Notes under the pieces: model-generated
Databases searched by the model: none
Seen by the model: the letters and a program-made list of their open reading frames with translations, nothing else
What the model was told of the DNA's origin: nothing
In this document: positions 30,046 to 38,956 of the stretch, piece after piece
Numbering within the stretch: the first letter of the stretch is position 1
How the letters are laid out: the number at the start of each line of letters is the position of its first letter
From: Roseateles oligotrophus
GTDB lineage: Bacteria; Pseudomonadota; Gammaproteobacteria; Burkholderiales; Burkholderiaceae_C
DNA: 64,000 nucleotides
NCBI RefSeq assembly: GCF_014204525.1
Contig: NZ_JACHLP010000012.1
Coordinates: 105,401-169,400 of the forward strand
Direction: 5' to 3'
Position numbers and translations under genes: made by a program

Positions 30046-31545
30046 TCACGGCCTTGTCGTCACCACCTTCACCTTGGTCCCCAGCTTGGGCTCGCTATCC
30101 AGCGCCCCATTCAGCAAACGCAGCTGCGCCTCGGCCCGCTCGCCCAGCGGTGAGGCCTTGGCCAGTTGCGCAAAGCCGCCGGCGGGGAAGGCTTGGGTGC
30201 GCAGCATCCAGGGCTGGGCGGCCTTGCGGTCGGCGGGGGTCAGGGCGCGGAAGCTGGCTTCGGCCTCGCGCATCTGCGGCTTGGCGCGGTAGAGCGCGCC
30301 GGCGTCGCGGCCCAGGTATTGCAAGGCGTATTGCTGCTGCTTGGGGCCGTCGACCAGGGTCAGTTCCACCGTTTGCCGCTGACCTTGGGCGTTACGCACC
30401 ACGCCGCTGAAATGGCTGGCGGGCAGGCCGTTGAGGCTGAGCTTGTCGATCTGGCCTTGCTCGGGCTTGAGCAGGCGGCGCAGGATGTCTTCATGCGAGC
30501 CACCGGCCTTGGGCGGGATGGGCCGCAACACCAGGGCGGCATCGCCTTGCGGGCTGAGCAGGCTCAGGGCCTCGGCGCTGTTATTGATTTTCCAGCCCAT
30601 GGGCGCGCTGATGGCCAGCCCCAAACCGGTGTGATAGAAGTTGCTGCCCCGGCTCAGGCCTTGTTCGGCGCTTTCACCGAAGGGCATGCCTTCGATGGCC
30701 TTGAGATAGCGTTCCGCGCCGTCGTCCTGGTAGTTGGCATCGACGGCCTTGTACTGGCTGGCGATCTCGCGGATCTGCGCCAGGCGCTGGTCGTTGCTGG
30801 GGTGGGAGGCCAGCCAGCTGTTCTGGCTGGCGGCCTGGCGGCCCTCGGCCTTGGCCTGGTCGGCGGCAAAGCGCTCTTGCTGCTTGAGCACGCCGATCAC
30901 ATCCACCATATTCTGCGGGCGGTAATGGCTGCGCGACAGGTATTCGGCTCCCAGTTGATCGGCCTGCAACTCCTGGTCGCGGCCATAACTGGCGATGTAA
31001 CCGGCGGCCGCCGTTTGCGAGGCCTGGCCCAGCAACTCGGTGGCGCCGCCCACACCTTGCGATTCCAGCACCACGCCCAGCACGCTGGCGGCCAGCACGC
31101 CGATGCCGGCGGTCTGCTGGCGGGTGGCGCGTTGCGCGCCGTGGCGGGCGGTGACGTGGCCGATCTCATGGCCGATGACGCCGGCCAAATCGGCCTCGCT
31201 GTCCAGATAGGCCATGATGCCGCGCGTTACGTAGACATAGCCGCCGGGCAGGGCGAAGGCGTTCACCTCGGGGCTGTCCAGCACGGTGAAATGCCAAGTC
31301 AGGTGGGCGCGGTGCGACTGCTTGGCCAGGCGCTGGCCCAGCTCGTTGACATAGGCTTGCAGCTTGGGGTCGGCCAGGGCTGTGTATTCCTGCAGCACCT
31401 GCTGGTGGGCCTTGGCGCCCTCGGCGATTTCGCTGGCCTCGTCCATCACCGTGCGTTCGGCCTGGCCCGTCACCGGGTTGACCATGGTGCTGCCGCAGGC
31501 CGCTAGCAGGGCGGCCAGGGCCAGGGCGCTTAGCTGTGCCTTCAT
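30046..31545 (-). CDS. M48 family metalloprotease, lipoprotein
   Basis: 499 aa. Lipoprotein signal KAQLSALALAALLAAC gives a lipidated Cys near residue 16. Zinc motif HEIGH near 125 and the third ligand Glu in ELQADQLGAEYL near 185 define an M48 peptidase of the BepA/YfgC-like periplasmic group, which cleaves or assists outer-membrane proteins. The C-terminal half (about 290-495) is an extra domain of unknown function common in related proteins. The ATG at 31545 is chosen because the signal peptide starts there; the frame is open 291 bp further upstream. The start overlaps the UPF0149 gene by 4 bp. Confidence 0.9.
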   Translation of the reverse strand: MKAQLSALALAALLAACGSTMVNPVTGQAERTVMDEASEIAEGAKAHQQVLQEYTALADPKLQAYVNELGQRLAKQSHRAHLTWHFTVLDSPEVNAFALPGGYVYVTRGIMAYLDSEADLAGVIGHEIGHVTARHGAQRATRQQTAGIGVLAASVLGVVLESQGVGGATELLGQASQTAAAGYIASYGRDQELQADQLGAEYLSRSHYRPQNMVDVIGVLKQQERFAADQAKAEGRQAASQNSWLASHPSNDQRLAQIREIASQYKAVDANYQDDGAERYLKAIEGMPFGESAEQGLSRGSNFYHTGLGLAISAPMGWKINNSAEALSLLSPQGDAALVLRPIPPKAGGSHEDILRRLLKPEQGQIDKLSLNGLPASHFSGVVRNAQGQRQTVELTLVDGPKQQQYALQYLGRDAGALYRAKPQMREAEASFRALTPADRKAAQPWMLRTQAFPAGGFAQLAKASPLGERAEAQLRLLNGALDSEPKLGTKVKVVTTRP

Positions 31546-32147
31546 GTGCTCGAGCGCAGGGCCCAGAGTTGCAGGACCTTGTCGAGCACGGCGCGGCTGA
31601 GTTCGTCGCGCTCGCCGTCGCTGAGCTTGTCGCCCTCGCTGCCCAACTGGGCGATGGGGGCCAGCAGGGGGCCGGTCTGGGCGTCGGCAAACAGGGCTGC
31701 CCAGGCGGCGGGCGCCAGCTCGACGGCGGCCATAAAGCCCAGGGCCCAGACCTCGGCGTCCACCAGGTCTTCTTCGCCTTCGTCCTGCTCGGCGATGCTG
31801 AAGATGGGTTCCCACAGTTCGGGCTTGGCCTGCCACTGCCAGGCGATGGCACGCAGATGGCGCAGCACCAGCAGTTGCACGCGCTTCTTCTGCTTGCCGC
31901 TGACAAAGGGGTGGTGCTCGCCCTCGCCCGCGCCGTCGCCGCCCCAGACCGGGGGCAGCCAGGTCGCGCCGGCCAGGGTTTGCAGCGGCTGGGGGCTCAG
32001 CAGCAGGCCGGCGAGGTAGCCGTCCAGCGCCTCGATATTCATCGCGTCTTCATTGGGCAGGCGGCCCAGCATATCGTCCAGGGTGGACAGCTCTTCGTCG
32101 CTGAGCGGCAGGTGCTCGGACTGGGGATCGTATTGCGGGTATTCCAT
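31542..32147 (-). CDS. UPF0149 (YecA/YgfB-type) family protein
   Basis: 201 aa, acidic and helical. The block LPNEDAMNIEALDGYLAGLLLSP near residues 30-52 is the UPF0149 signature. The C-terminal SEC-C metal motif found in YecA is absent. Molecular role unknown. ATGA overlap with the M48 gene suggests one transcript. Its start is 17 bp after the stop of the small upstream gene. Confidence 0.85.
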   Translation of the reverse strand: MEYPQYDPQSEHLPLSDEELSTLDDMLGRLPNEDAMNIEALDGYLAGLLLSPQPLQTLAGATWLPPVWGGDGAGEGEHHPFVSGKQKKRVQLLVLRHLRAIAWQWQAKPELWEPIFSIAEQDEGEEDLVDAEVWALGFMAAVELAPAAWAALFADAQTGPLLAPIAQLGSEGDKLSDGERDELSRAVLDKVLQLWALRSST

Positions 32148-32164
32148 CTTGGGATCGTCGTGAT

Positions 32165-32392
32165 TCAGAATCGGCTGCGGGCTTTTTTGCTGTCAAACTC
32201 GGCCAGCTGGGTCTTCAGCAAGGCCATCAACACACGGGCATTGGCCTCGGTCAGCGTGATCAGGGTGCTAGGTTCTATGCCTTCGATCGGGGCCTTGGGC
32301 GTGACGATGGCGTCGACCTTGAAGATCATCTGACCGTGCACATTGTTGCTGGCGGCCTTGAACTTCTGGATTTCGATAGTGTGAACTTTCAT
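32165..32392 (-). CDS. Conserved small hypothetical protein
   Basis: 75 aa: MKVHTIEIQKFKAASNNVHG at the start, GIEPSTLITLTEANARVLMALLKTQL in the middle and a basic end (KKARSRF). No signal peptide or membrane segment. Mixed beta/helix pattern. Not recognised beyond resemblance to short conserved proteins of Burkholderiales. Position and spacing fit the same operon as the UPF0149 and M48 genes. Confidence 0.7.
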   Translation of the reverse strand: MKVHTIEIQKFKAASNNVHGQMIFKVDAIVTPKAPIEGIEPSTLITLTEANARVLMALLKTQLAEFDSKKARSRF

Positions 32393-32452
32393 GGCGCAAT
32401 CCTACCTTTTGTCGCTAGCCAGGGCCTCGATGCCGACGCCGGGATAGGGCAA

Positions 32453-33379
32453 CTATGCCGCTTTGCCGCCGCCAAAGCCACGCCGCAATCGCTGCACCCC
32501 GCTGACGCCGGCCAGGGTCAGGGCGCCGGCGACGACGCCGATCAGGCCGTTGCTGAGCAACTCGCCCAGCCACTGCAGAGGCCCGAGGGCGGCGCCCAGC
32601 AGGGCGGGCAGCCCGTGCAAAAAGGGCAGGCCATGGGCCAGGATGCCGCCGCCCACCAGGAACATGGCGGCCGTGCCGGCAATGGCCAAGGCCTTCATCA
32701 ACCAGGGCGCGGCCGCCAGCAGCATGCGGCCGATGGCTTGCGAGGCCTGGCCCGGGCGGCGGCTCAGGTAGAGCCCGGCATCGTCCAGCTTGACGATGCC
32801 GGCCACCAGACCGTAAACGCCCACCGTCATCACGATGGCGATGCCGCTGAGCACCAGCACCTGGGTCGTGAAGCTGGAGGCGGCCACGGTGCCCAGGGTG
32901 ATGGCGATGATTTCGGCCGAGAGGATGAAGTCGGTGCGCACGGCGCCGCGCACCTTGTCGGCCTCAAAGGCCAGCAGGTCTTGCTGCGGGTCGAGGGCCG
33001 CGGCCTTCAGGGCGGCGTGCTGCTGGCTCAGTTCCTCGGCGCTGTGCAGGTATTTGTGGGCGATCTTCTCGAAGCCCTCGAAGCAGAGGAAGGCGCCGCC
33101 CACCATCAGCAGTGGCGTGACGGCCCAGGGCGCCCAGGCGCTGATGGCCAGGGCGGCCGGCACCAGGATGGCCTTGTTCTTGAACGAGCCCTTGGCCACG
33201 GCCCAGACCACCGGCAATTCGCGCTCGGCGGCCACACCGCTGACTTGCTGGGCGTTCAGGGCCAGGTCGTCGCCCAGCACGCCCGAGGTCTGCTTGGCGG
33301 CGAGTTTGGACAGGGTGGCGACGTCGTCCATGATGGTGGCGATGTCGTCGATCAGGAGCAAGAGGCTGGAGGCCGCCAT
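32453..33379 (-). CDS. DUF808 (YedI-like) membrane protein
   Basis: 308 aa with about five to six hydrophobic segments. The N-terminus MAASSLLLLIDDIATIMDDV and following KTSGVLGDDLALNAQQ-type sequence are diagnostic of the DUF808/YedI family; GGAFLCFEGFEKIAHKYLH near 106-124 is another conserved block. Inner-membrane protein of unknown function. It is divergent from the thioredoxin-like gene across 99 bp. Confidence 0.88.
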   Translation of the reverse strand: MAASSLLLLIDDIATIMDDVATLSKLAAKQTSGVLGDDLALNAQQVSGVAAERELPVVWAVAKGSFKNKAILVPAALAISAWAPWAVTPLLMVGGAFLCFEGFEKIAHKYLHSAEELSQQHAALKAAALDPQQDLLAFEADKVRGAVRTDFILSAEIIAITLGTVAASSFTTQVLVLSGIAIVMTVGVYGLVAGIVKLDDAGLYLSRRPGQASQAIGRMLLAAAPWLMKALAIAGTAAMFLVGGGILAHGLPFLHGLPALLGAALGPLQWLGELLSNGLIGVVAGALTLAGVSGVQRLRRGFGGGKAA

Positions 33380-33478
33380 GGGATGTTTTCTTTCAACAAA
33401 GCTTCAATGAAAAGTGCTGCGCCGGGCTGTCGGCGTGCGTGGCAAACTGCCGCGCATTCTCACCGAGGAGGCCTCTGC

Positions 33479-33994
33479 ATGAAAAAATCGCTGAACCCTG
33501 TTGCGAGTTGGGCCGTCTTGGCCCTGCTCGCCCTGCATCTTGCTCCCTCGGCTGCGCGGGCTCAAACGCCCGTCGCTGCCGCTTCGGCCCCCGTGCTCAA
33601 ACCTGTCTACAACGAGCAGGCCGATGCGCGCGCCGATCTCAATCAGGCCCTCAGCGTCGCCAATGCCCAACACAAGAATGTGCTGGTGGTGTTTGGCGCC
33701 AACTGGTGCGGTGACTGCCGCGCCCTGGACCGCAAGATGAGCGAAGGCCAGTTGGCCGCCCATGTGACCAAGCGCTTGCTGGTGCTCAAGGTCGATGTGG
33801 GCCGTTTCAACCGCAATACCGATCTGGCCGCCCAGATGGGTGTGTCTTTGAAGAAAGGCATTCCCGCCGTGGCCGTGCTGAAGAGCGATGGCGAGGTGCT
33901 GCGCGCCAGCAATGGCGGCGAGCTGGCCGATGCCCGCAATATGGGCGACGAGGCGGTGCTCAAAGTCCTGGAAGGCTTGCATGGCAAGCCCTGA
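33479..33994 (+). CDS. Periplasmic thioredoxin family protein
   Basis: 171 aa. Signal peptide (KKSLNPVASWAVLALLALHLAPSAARA, cleavage near residue 28). Thioredoxin fold with redox motif WCGDC near residues 75-79, cis-Pro region KKGIPAVAVLKSDG near 122-135. GAGGAG precedes the ATG at 8 nt; the longer frame begins inside the divergent gene. Likely disulfide reductase or DUF899/thioredoxin_7-like; partner unknown. Confidence 0.88.
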   Translation: MKKSLNPVASWAVLALLALHLAPSAARAQTPVAAASAPVLKPVYNEQADARADLNQALSVANAQHKNVLVVFGANWCGDCRALDRKMSEGQLAAHVTKRLLVLKVDVGRFNRNTDLAAQMGVSLKKGIPAVAVLKSDGEVLRASNGGELADARNMGDEAVLKVLEGLHGKP

Positions 33995-34034
33995 CCCTCA
34001 AAACAGACGGTAAATCGCAGGCAAGCGCTGGCTT

Positions 34035-34051
34035 CGGGGTCAGATCTTGCC
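34035..34051 (+). repeat. REP-like 17-mer upstream of RAYT-like gene
   Basis: CGGGGTCAGATCTTGCC, 32 bp before the RAYT-like start. The same 17-mer with one change occurs at 63337-63353 in a palindromic setting, and a shorter degenerate form in inverse orientation near 40605-40613. RAYT-type genes are known to sit beside REP sequences; this association is seen here. Confidence 0.5.
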
Positions 34052-34082
34052 TTTTGCTGCGGGGTGGACTACCTTTCGCCCC

Positions 34083-34955
34083 ATGGCACGTCCTCCTCGC
34101 ATTGAATTCCCTGGCGCCGCGTATCACGTCAGCTCCCGGTGCGAACCAGGAACTCTGGCCTTTGCCGATGATCAGGACCGCGCCGTCCTGGTCGAGCTGA
34201 TCGCCCAAAGCATGCAGCGTTTCGACGCGCAGCTGCTGGCCTACAGCCTCTTGGGCGATCAGTATGAAATCCTCGTCTTCACGCGCCGCGCGAATCTCTC
34301 GCGCCTGATGCGCCATCTGGGCGGGGTCTACACCCAGCATCACAACCGCCGCCATGGCAGCCAGGGCGCCTTGTTCCACGGGCGCTTCAGGGCCGTGCTG
34401 GTGGATCGGGAGCGGCATCTGCTGGACGCCTGCCGCTATGTCGAGCTGGCGCCGCTGCGGCAGGGCTTGTGTCGATCTCCGGCGCAATGGCCCTGGTCCA
34501 GCTTTGCCGCGCATACCGGCTCGGTGCCCACGCCCGTTTGGCTTGAATCAGATGGTTTGTGGCGTTATGTGTTGGGACGTGAATTACATGGCCTGGCCGA
34601 CCGTCGCCGGGCCATGCAAGCTTACGCTCGGTTGCTGGCCTCCGACCCGGGTTTTGATCTGTGGGCCGGCCGTTTGAGGCAGCAGATTTTTCTGGGCGAC
34701 GAGGCTTTTGCCCGCGCCTGCCTGGCTCAGGCGACCCGGGCCGAAGGCCTGGCCAGGCCCACGCGCGCCGGCAAGCTGGGGCGGGCACTGTCCCTGCAGG
34801 ACTGGCTGCTGCAAAGCGACTCACGCGAGCAAGCTCTTTACCGTGCCCATACCGAGGGCGGCCTGGCCATGAGCGCCATGGCGCGGGCCATGGATCTGTC
34901 GGTTTCCCGCGTTAGCCGCATCGTCGCAAGCTATGAGCGCAAGCAGGGGGTGTGA
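34083..34955 (+). CDS. RAYT-like (Y1_Tnp / IS200-type) protein without HUH histidines
   Basis: 290 aa. Starts MARPPRIEFPGAAYHVSSR, the standard N-terminus of REP-associated tyrosine transposases; NLSRLMRHLGGVYTQHHNRRHG, GALFHGRFRAVLVD and YVELAPLRQGL follow the family order, and the possible catalytic Tyr is kept. The segment that is normally GNHxHLL reads LGDQYEILV near residues 56-65, so both metal-binding histidines are missing. C-terminal GLAMSAMARAMDLSVSRVSRIVASYERK near 262-289 is helix-turn-helix-like. It is probably not a nuclease but could bind DNA (inference). The ATG at 34083 is preferred over 34047 by family alignment. Confidence 0.8.
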   Translation: MARPPRIEFPGAAYHVSSRCEPGTLAFADDQDRAVLVELIAQSMQRFDAQLLAYSLLGDQYEILVFTRRANLSRLMRHLGGVYTQHHNRRHGSQGALFHGRFRAVLVDRERHLLDACRYVELAPLRQGLCRSPAQWPWSSFAAHTGSVPTPVWLESDGLWRYVLGRELHGLADRRRAMQAYARLLASDPGFDLWAGRLRQQIFLGDEAFARACLAQATRAEGLARPTRAGKLGRALSLQDWLLQSDSREQALYRAHTEGGLAMSAMARAMDLSVSRVSRIVASYERKQGV

Positions 34956-34974
34956 GCTCAGCTTGCTTGCATAA

Positions 34975-35037
34975 GCTGTGGACAAGTTTTGCGCCTGTGG
35001 GCTTGTTTCCGCCTATCCCCGCCCGCTGTGGACAAGT
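34975..35037. repeat. Direct repeats resembling DnaA boxes
   Basis: GCTGTGGACAAGT occurs at 34975-34987 and 35025-35037, 50 bp apart. The core TGTGGACAA differs by one base from the inverse DnaA box TGTGGATAA. A related CCTGTGGGCTTGT lies between (34994-35006). The surrounding 34956-35191 has no gene. Function as DnaA binding sites is a guess. Confidence 0.4.
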
Positions 35038-35191
35038 GCGTGGGTAAGCTGAACACAGTGGCAATAAGTCATTGATATGACAAGTGCTTCAACGCATTGC
35101 CGCAAATTTGTGCAGTGTGGAAAGCGCGTTAAATCAGCCGCCGCCAATCGCCCGAAGCCTGCTTTTCGGACGGAATCTGAGCTGTTTCGGC

Positions 35192-35662
35192 TCAGTGAGT
35201 GAGCGCCTGCTTGGGGGCGGCCAGTTCGGCGTCTACCCAGGCTTCTTCGCTCAAGGCGCGCGCGGCGGCGAGTTGTTCACAGAGTTCAAACACACCCAGA
35301 TTGTCGGCACCGACTTGCTCGGGCATGGGGGTGCTGCACACTTCGGCCGGCAGGTCGGCCAGGGCTCCCAGCAGTTGGAACAGCAGTTCCAGCGTGGGCT
35401 CGCCCTCGGTTTCCAGCTGCCGGGCCTGGCCCAGGCTGCGGCAGAGATACCAGCAGGCCTGGGCGGCGTTATCGCATTGGGCGTGATAGAGGGCCTGGGC
35501 TTCCAGGGCAATGCTGCGGGCGCGTTGCTCTTGTTGGGCGACTTGAGCGTCCAGATCGGCAAAGGCGGGGGGCAGGGCCGCGACGTCGGCAAAGGCATTG
35601 CCAGAGCTGGGCTCTGTTGCCAGCGGTGACCCGGAGGTCGGTGTCGTCGGTTTGCGCGCCAT
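35192..35662 (-). CDS. Hypothetical helical protein
   Basis: 156 aa, soluble. A disordered Ser/Thr/Pro N-terminus is followed by long helices: PPAFADLDAQVAQQEQRARS, EAQALYHAQCDNAAQACWYL, ELLFQLLGALADL. No family recognised. Codon bias matches the genome and no membrane segment is present. It stands alone between the repeat region and glmU. Confidence 0.65.
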   Translation of the reverse strand: MARKPTTPTSGSPLATEPSSGNAFADVAALPPAFADLDAQVAQQEQRARSIALEAQALYHAQCDNAAQACWYLCRSLGQARQLETEGEPTLELLFQLLGALADLPAEVCSTPMPEQVGADNLGVFELCEQLAAARALSEEAWVDAELAAPKQALTH

Positions 35663-35798
35663 GATTTGCCTCTACTACCAGCTACGGCCTGATTCTGGAT
35701 GCTAGCAAGCTGGGCCTGGGCGGCGCGCCCCCCGGGCGAGGGGTGGCGCTGAGTTCAGGCATGGCTGCCGTGCAATTATCACGCGGCAGCCGGCTTTG

Positions 35799-37175
35799 TC
35801 AGCGCTTCTTGAGCGGGCGGCTCCAGCCGGCAATGCTGACTTGTTTGCCTCGCGCCACACTCAACTCGCCCGCGCCCACGGGCTTGGTGATGGTGGAGCC
35901 GCCGCCTATGGTGGCACCGGCACCGATGGTGATGGGGGCCACCAGCACGCAGTTGGAGCCCACATGCACGTCGGCGCCGATTTCGGTGCGGTGCTTGTTG
36001 GCGCCGTCGTAATTGGCGGTAATGGAGCCAGCACCGTAGTTGACGCGCTCGCCCACCGTGGCGTCGCCCAGATAGGCCAGGTGATTGGCCTTGGCGCCCT
36101 TGGCCAGGCTGGAGTTCTTGACCTCGACGAAGTTGCCGATATGCACCTCGGCCCCCAAATCAGCGCCTGGGCGCAGGCGGGCGAAGGGGCCGATCAGGGC
36201 GCCCGTGCCCACTTTGACACCGGCCTTTTCGCCGTCGATATGGGTGAACTCATGGATGCGCGCGCCGGCCGCGATGCTGGCATTGCGGATCACGCAGTGG
36301 GCGCCGATGCGAACGTTGTCGCCCAGGCTGACCTCGCCTTCGAACACGCAGTTGACGTCGATCTCCACGTCCTGGCCACATTGCAGCTGGCCGCGCAGAT
36401 CAAAGCGCGCCGGGTCGGCCAGGCGCACACCGGCCTCCATCAGCTCATGGGCTTGTTCGCGCTGGAAGCGGCGCTCCAGGTCCGCCAATTGCACGGGGCT
36501 GTTGACGCCCAGCACCTCGGTCTCATTGGGTGCGGCGACGCCCAGCACCGGCACGCCCTCGGCCACGGCCATGGCGACGATATCGGTCAGGTAGTACTCG
36601 CCCTGAGCATTGTTGTTGTTCAGCTGGCCAACCCAGCGCTTGAGCGCGCCGGTGGGGGCGGCCATCATGCCGGTATAGCCTTCGCGGATGGCACGCTCTG
36701 CGGGCGTGGCGTCCTTGTGTTCCTTGATGCCCAGCACCGCGCCCTCGGCATCGCGCAGGATGCGGCCATAGCCCGTCGGGTCTTGCAGATGGATGGTCAG
36801 CAGCACCAGGGCGCGGCCCTCGCAGGCGTCGATGAGGCGCTGGGCGGTGGCTTGCTTGATCAGGGGTACATCGCCGTTGAGGATCAGCGTCGTGCCTTCG
36901 CCTTCCAGCGCCGGCACGGCCTGCTGGATGGCGTGGCCGGTGCCGAGCTGGGGCATTTGGCGCACAAAGCTCAGCTGCGGCGCCGCAACGGCGGCCTCGA
37001 CCTCATCCGCGCCATGGCCGGTGATCACCACGCTGCGCTGGGCCGCCAGGCCTGAGGTCATGTTCAGCACATGTTGCAGCAGCGAACGTCCGGCCAGCTT
37101 GTGCAAGACCTTGGGCAGGGCGGACTTCATGCGGGTGCCTTTGCCCGCAGCCATGATGACAATATTCAGCGCCAT
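35799..37175 (-). CDS. glmU: Bifunctional GlmU (N-acetyltransferase / uridyltransferase)
   Basis: 458 aa, full length. Cytoplasmic; acetylates glucosamine-1-phosphate and transfers UMP to give UDP-N-acetylglucosamine for peptidoglycan and LPS. The N-terminal Rossmann-like domain has LNIVIMAAGKGTRMKS and PKVLHKLAG; the PLGTGHAIQQAVP-like segment reads PQLGTGHAIQQA near residue 79. The C-terminal left-handed beta helix starts about 255, with hexapeptide repeats, RLRPGADLGAEVHIGNFVEVK near 335, NYDGANKHRTEIG near 388 and SVARGKQVSIAGW at the end. The ATG at 37175 matches the family start; the frame is open further upstream. Confidence 0.95.
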   Translation of the reverse strand: MALNIVIMAAGKGTRMKSALPKVLHKLAGRSLLQHVLNMTSGLAAQRSVVITGHGADEVEAAVAAPQLSFVRQMPQLGTGHAIQQAVPALEGEGTTLILNGDVPLIKQATAQRLIDACEGRALVLLTIHLQDPTGYGRILRDAEGAVLGIKEHKDATPAERAIREGYTGMMAAPTGALKRWVGQLNNNNAQGEYYLTDIVAMAVAEGVPVLGVAAPNETEVLGVNSPVQLADLERRFQREQAHELMEAGVRLADPARFDLRGQLQCGQDVEIDVNCVFEGEVSLGDNVRIGAHCVIRNASIAAGARIHEFTHIDGEKAGVKVGTGALIGPFARLRPGADLGAEVHIGNFVEVKNSSLAKGAKANHLAYLGDATVGERVNYGAGSITANYDGANKHRTEIGADVHVGSNCVLVAPITIGAGATIGGGSTITKPVGAGELSVARGKQVSIAGWSRPLKKR

Positions 37176-37274
37176 AAGAAAAATCGCGACTTCTAGGATG
37201 AAGCCGCGATTATGGCTGGCTCGCTTGACGGGCTTGTTGCGGCCCCTCAAGAGGGGGAATCGGCCGAGTTTGCC

Positions 37275-37922
37275 TCAGCGCATGGCCTGCACCGACACGC
37301 GGCGGGGCTTGGGATCCACCTTGGGGAACTCGCTCAGTGCGGCGCTGAACATGGCGCCGAGCAGGCCGGCGTCGCCCTGGGTGGCGCCCTCGTTGCTGGC
37401 GCGGGCCTCGAACAGCGGTTCGGCGCTCTGGCGGTCACGGATCAGTACGGCGACCGAGCGGTCGAAGCGGCGATCCATGACATCGACGGGGTAGGCAAAG
37501 CCGAGGCCAAAGCCGGACCGGTAGGGCCAGGCGCCGGGTCCATAGCCAAAACGCCAGGAGCTGTAGCTGCCATGCCAGCGCCACCACAAGGGGTCGTCCC
37601 AGGGGGCGCGGTCCTGCGCTTGGATGCGTGCGCCCAGCGAGACCAGATAGTCGGCCGACTTGGGCTCGGGCGCTTCGGTGAAGCCCGCCTTTTGCAGGGC
37701 GGCGCGGGCGCTGTCCTCCATCCGCGCTTGCAGCGCCGAGACCTGGCCGTTTTCCTGCTGCGAGGGTAGGCGGTCAAAGGCAAAGCTGCCGGGCTTGCGG
37801 GCCTCGGCCCAGCTGCCGTAGGTGGCCACCTCGCTGCTGACCGTATACGGCCCGCTGCAAGCGGCCAGGGTCGCGGCGGCAATCAGGCCCAGACCCAGGG
37901 AAAACAAACGGCGACGGTTCAT
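37275..37922 (-). CDS. DUF4136-type lipoprotein
   Basis: 215 aa. Lipoprotein signal NRRRLFSLGLGLIAAATLAAC with lipidated Cys near residue 22, and GAGGAG 6-8 nt before the ATG. The mature part has the DUF4136 pattern: SFAFDRLPSQQ, ALQKAGFTEAPEPKSADYLVSLGARIQ, and a Trp/Gly/Tyr-rich segment (WWRWHGSYSSWRFGYGPG) near 120-140. Role unknown, envelope location. Transcribed toward glmU across 99 bp; co-transcription is uncertain. Confidence 0.82.
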   Translation of the reverse strand: MNRRRLFSLGLGLIAAATLAACSGPYTVSSEVATYGSWAEARKPGSFAFDRLPSQQENGQVSALQARMEDSARAALQKAGFTEAPEPKSADYLVSLGARIQAQDRAPWDDPLWWRWHGSYSSWRFGYGPGAWPYRSGFGLGFAYPVDVMDRRFDRSVAVLIRDRQSAEPLFEARASNEGATQGDAGLLGAMFSAALSEFPKVDPKPRRVSVQAMR

Positions 37923-38013
37923 GGCGATCTCCTCAAAGGATCTTCTCGACCCCGGGATTGTCGGCCGATTTTGCAAGCCGTTTGTATCTGTTTGGTTGCC
38001 GAGCGAACAAAGC

Positions 38014-38949
38014 TCAGCCGGGCTCGCGCTGCAGCGGTATCACGGCGCTAACTGTTTGGCTGGCCGGTGTGCCGCAGGCCTCGTCCTCGTCAAAAGCGAT
38101 ATCGCCTTGCGGGTCGGGTACGCCGGTGGCTTTGATGGTTTGGAAGGGGAAGAGCTCGCGGTCCATCATGTGCGAGGGCACGACCTTGCTCATGGCGGTG
38201 AACATGTTTTCCACCCGGCCGGGGTATTTCTTTTCCCACTCGTTGATCATGGCCTTGACCTGCACGCGCTGCAGGTTCTCCTGGCTGCCGCAGAGATTGC
38301 AGGGAATGATGGGGAACTCGCGGTGCGCTGCCCAGCGCACCAGATCGGGTTCGGCCACATAGGCCAGCGGGCGTATCACCACATGGGAGCCGGTGTCGCT
38401 GACCAGCTTGGGCGGCATGCCCTTCATGCGGGCGCCGAAGAACATATTCAGCAACAGGGTGACGACGATGTCGTCGCGGTGGTGGCCCAGGGCGATCTTG
38501 GTGGCACCCAGCTCGCTGGCCACGCGGTAGAGATTGCCGCGGCGCAGGCGCGAGCACAGGCTGCAGGTGGTCTTGCCCTCGGGCACCAGGCGCTTGACGA
38601 TGGAGTAGGTGTCCTGCTCCTCGATGTGGAAGGGCACGCCGCGCGACTTCAGGTATTCGGGCAGCACATGCTCGGGGAAGCCGGGCTGTTTCTGGTCCAG
38701 ATTGACGGCCACGAGTTCGAAATTGATGGGCGCGCGCTGCTGCATATTCAGCAAGATGTCCAGCATGGCATAACTGTCCTTGCCGCCGGATAGGCAGACC
38801 ATGACCTTGTCGCCCTCCTCGATCATGTTGTAGTCGGTGATGGCCTGGCCGACCTGACGGTGCAGGCGCTTGGAGAGCTTGTTGATCTCGACGGACATTT
38901 TCTTGTCCTGGGCTTGATCGGGAGTCTGCTGAAGTGTTTCGGTAGTCAT
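38014..38949 (-). CDS. ttcA: TtcA, tRNA 2-thiocytidine biosynthesis protein
   Basis: 311 aa. Thiolates C32 of certain tRNAs in the cytoplasm using ATP and an Fe-S cluster. PP-loop [14 protein letters not shown] near residues 51-64; cluster cysteines in [10 protein letters not shown] near 130 and in [15 protein letters not shown] near 220. The C-terminal tail ends after about 300 residues, as in the family. The ATG at 38949 is 7 nt after the flavoprotein-FolB stop; an alternative ATG at 38979 would overlap that gene by 23 bp. Same operon as the fusion gene. Confidence 0.94.
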   Translation of the reverse strand: MTTETLQQTPDQAQDKKMSVEINKLSKRLHRQVGQAITDYNMIEEGDKVMVCLSGGKDSYAMLDILLNMQQRAPINFELVAVNLDQKQPGFPEHVLPEYLKSRGVPFHIEEQDTYSIVKRLVPEGKTTCSLCSRLRRGNLYRVASELGATKIALGHHRDDIVVTLLLNMFFGARMKGMPPKLVSDTGSHVVIRPLAYVAEPDLVRWAAHREFPIIPCNLCGSQENLQRVQVKAMINEWEKKYPGRVENMFTAMSKVVPSHMMDRELFPFQTIKATGVPDPQGDIAFDEDEACGTPASQTVSAVIPLQREPG

Positions 38950-38956
38950 AGGGGCT

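Noticed and set aside
31546..31836. 97-residue extension of the M48 protease
   Set aside because: Lies inside the UPF0149 gene in another frame; the lipoprotein signal begins at 31545.
37235..37270. CCCCTC/GAGGGG hairpin between DUF4136 and glmU genes
   Set aside because: Short stem and no T-run on the minus strand; not convincing as a terminator.
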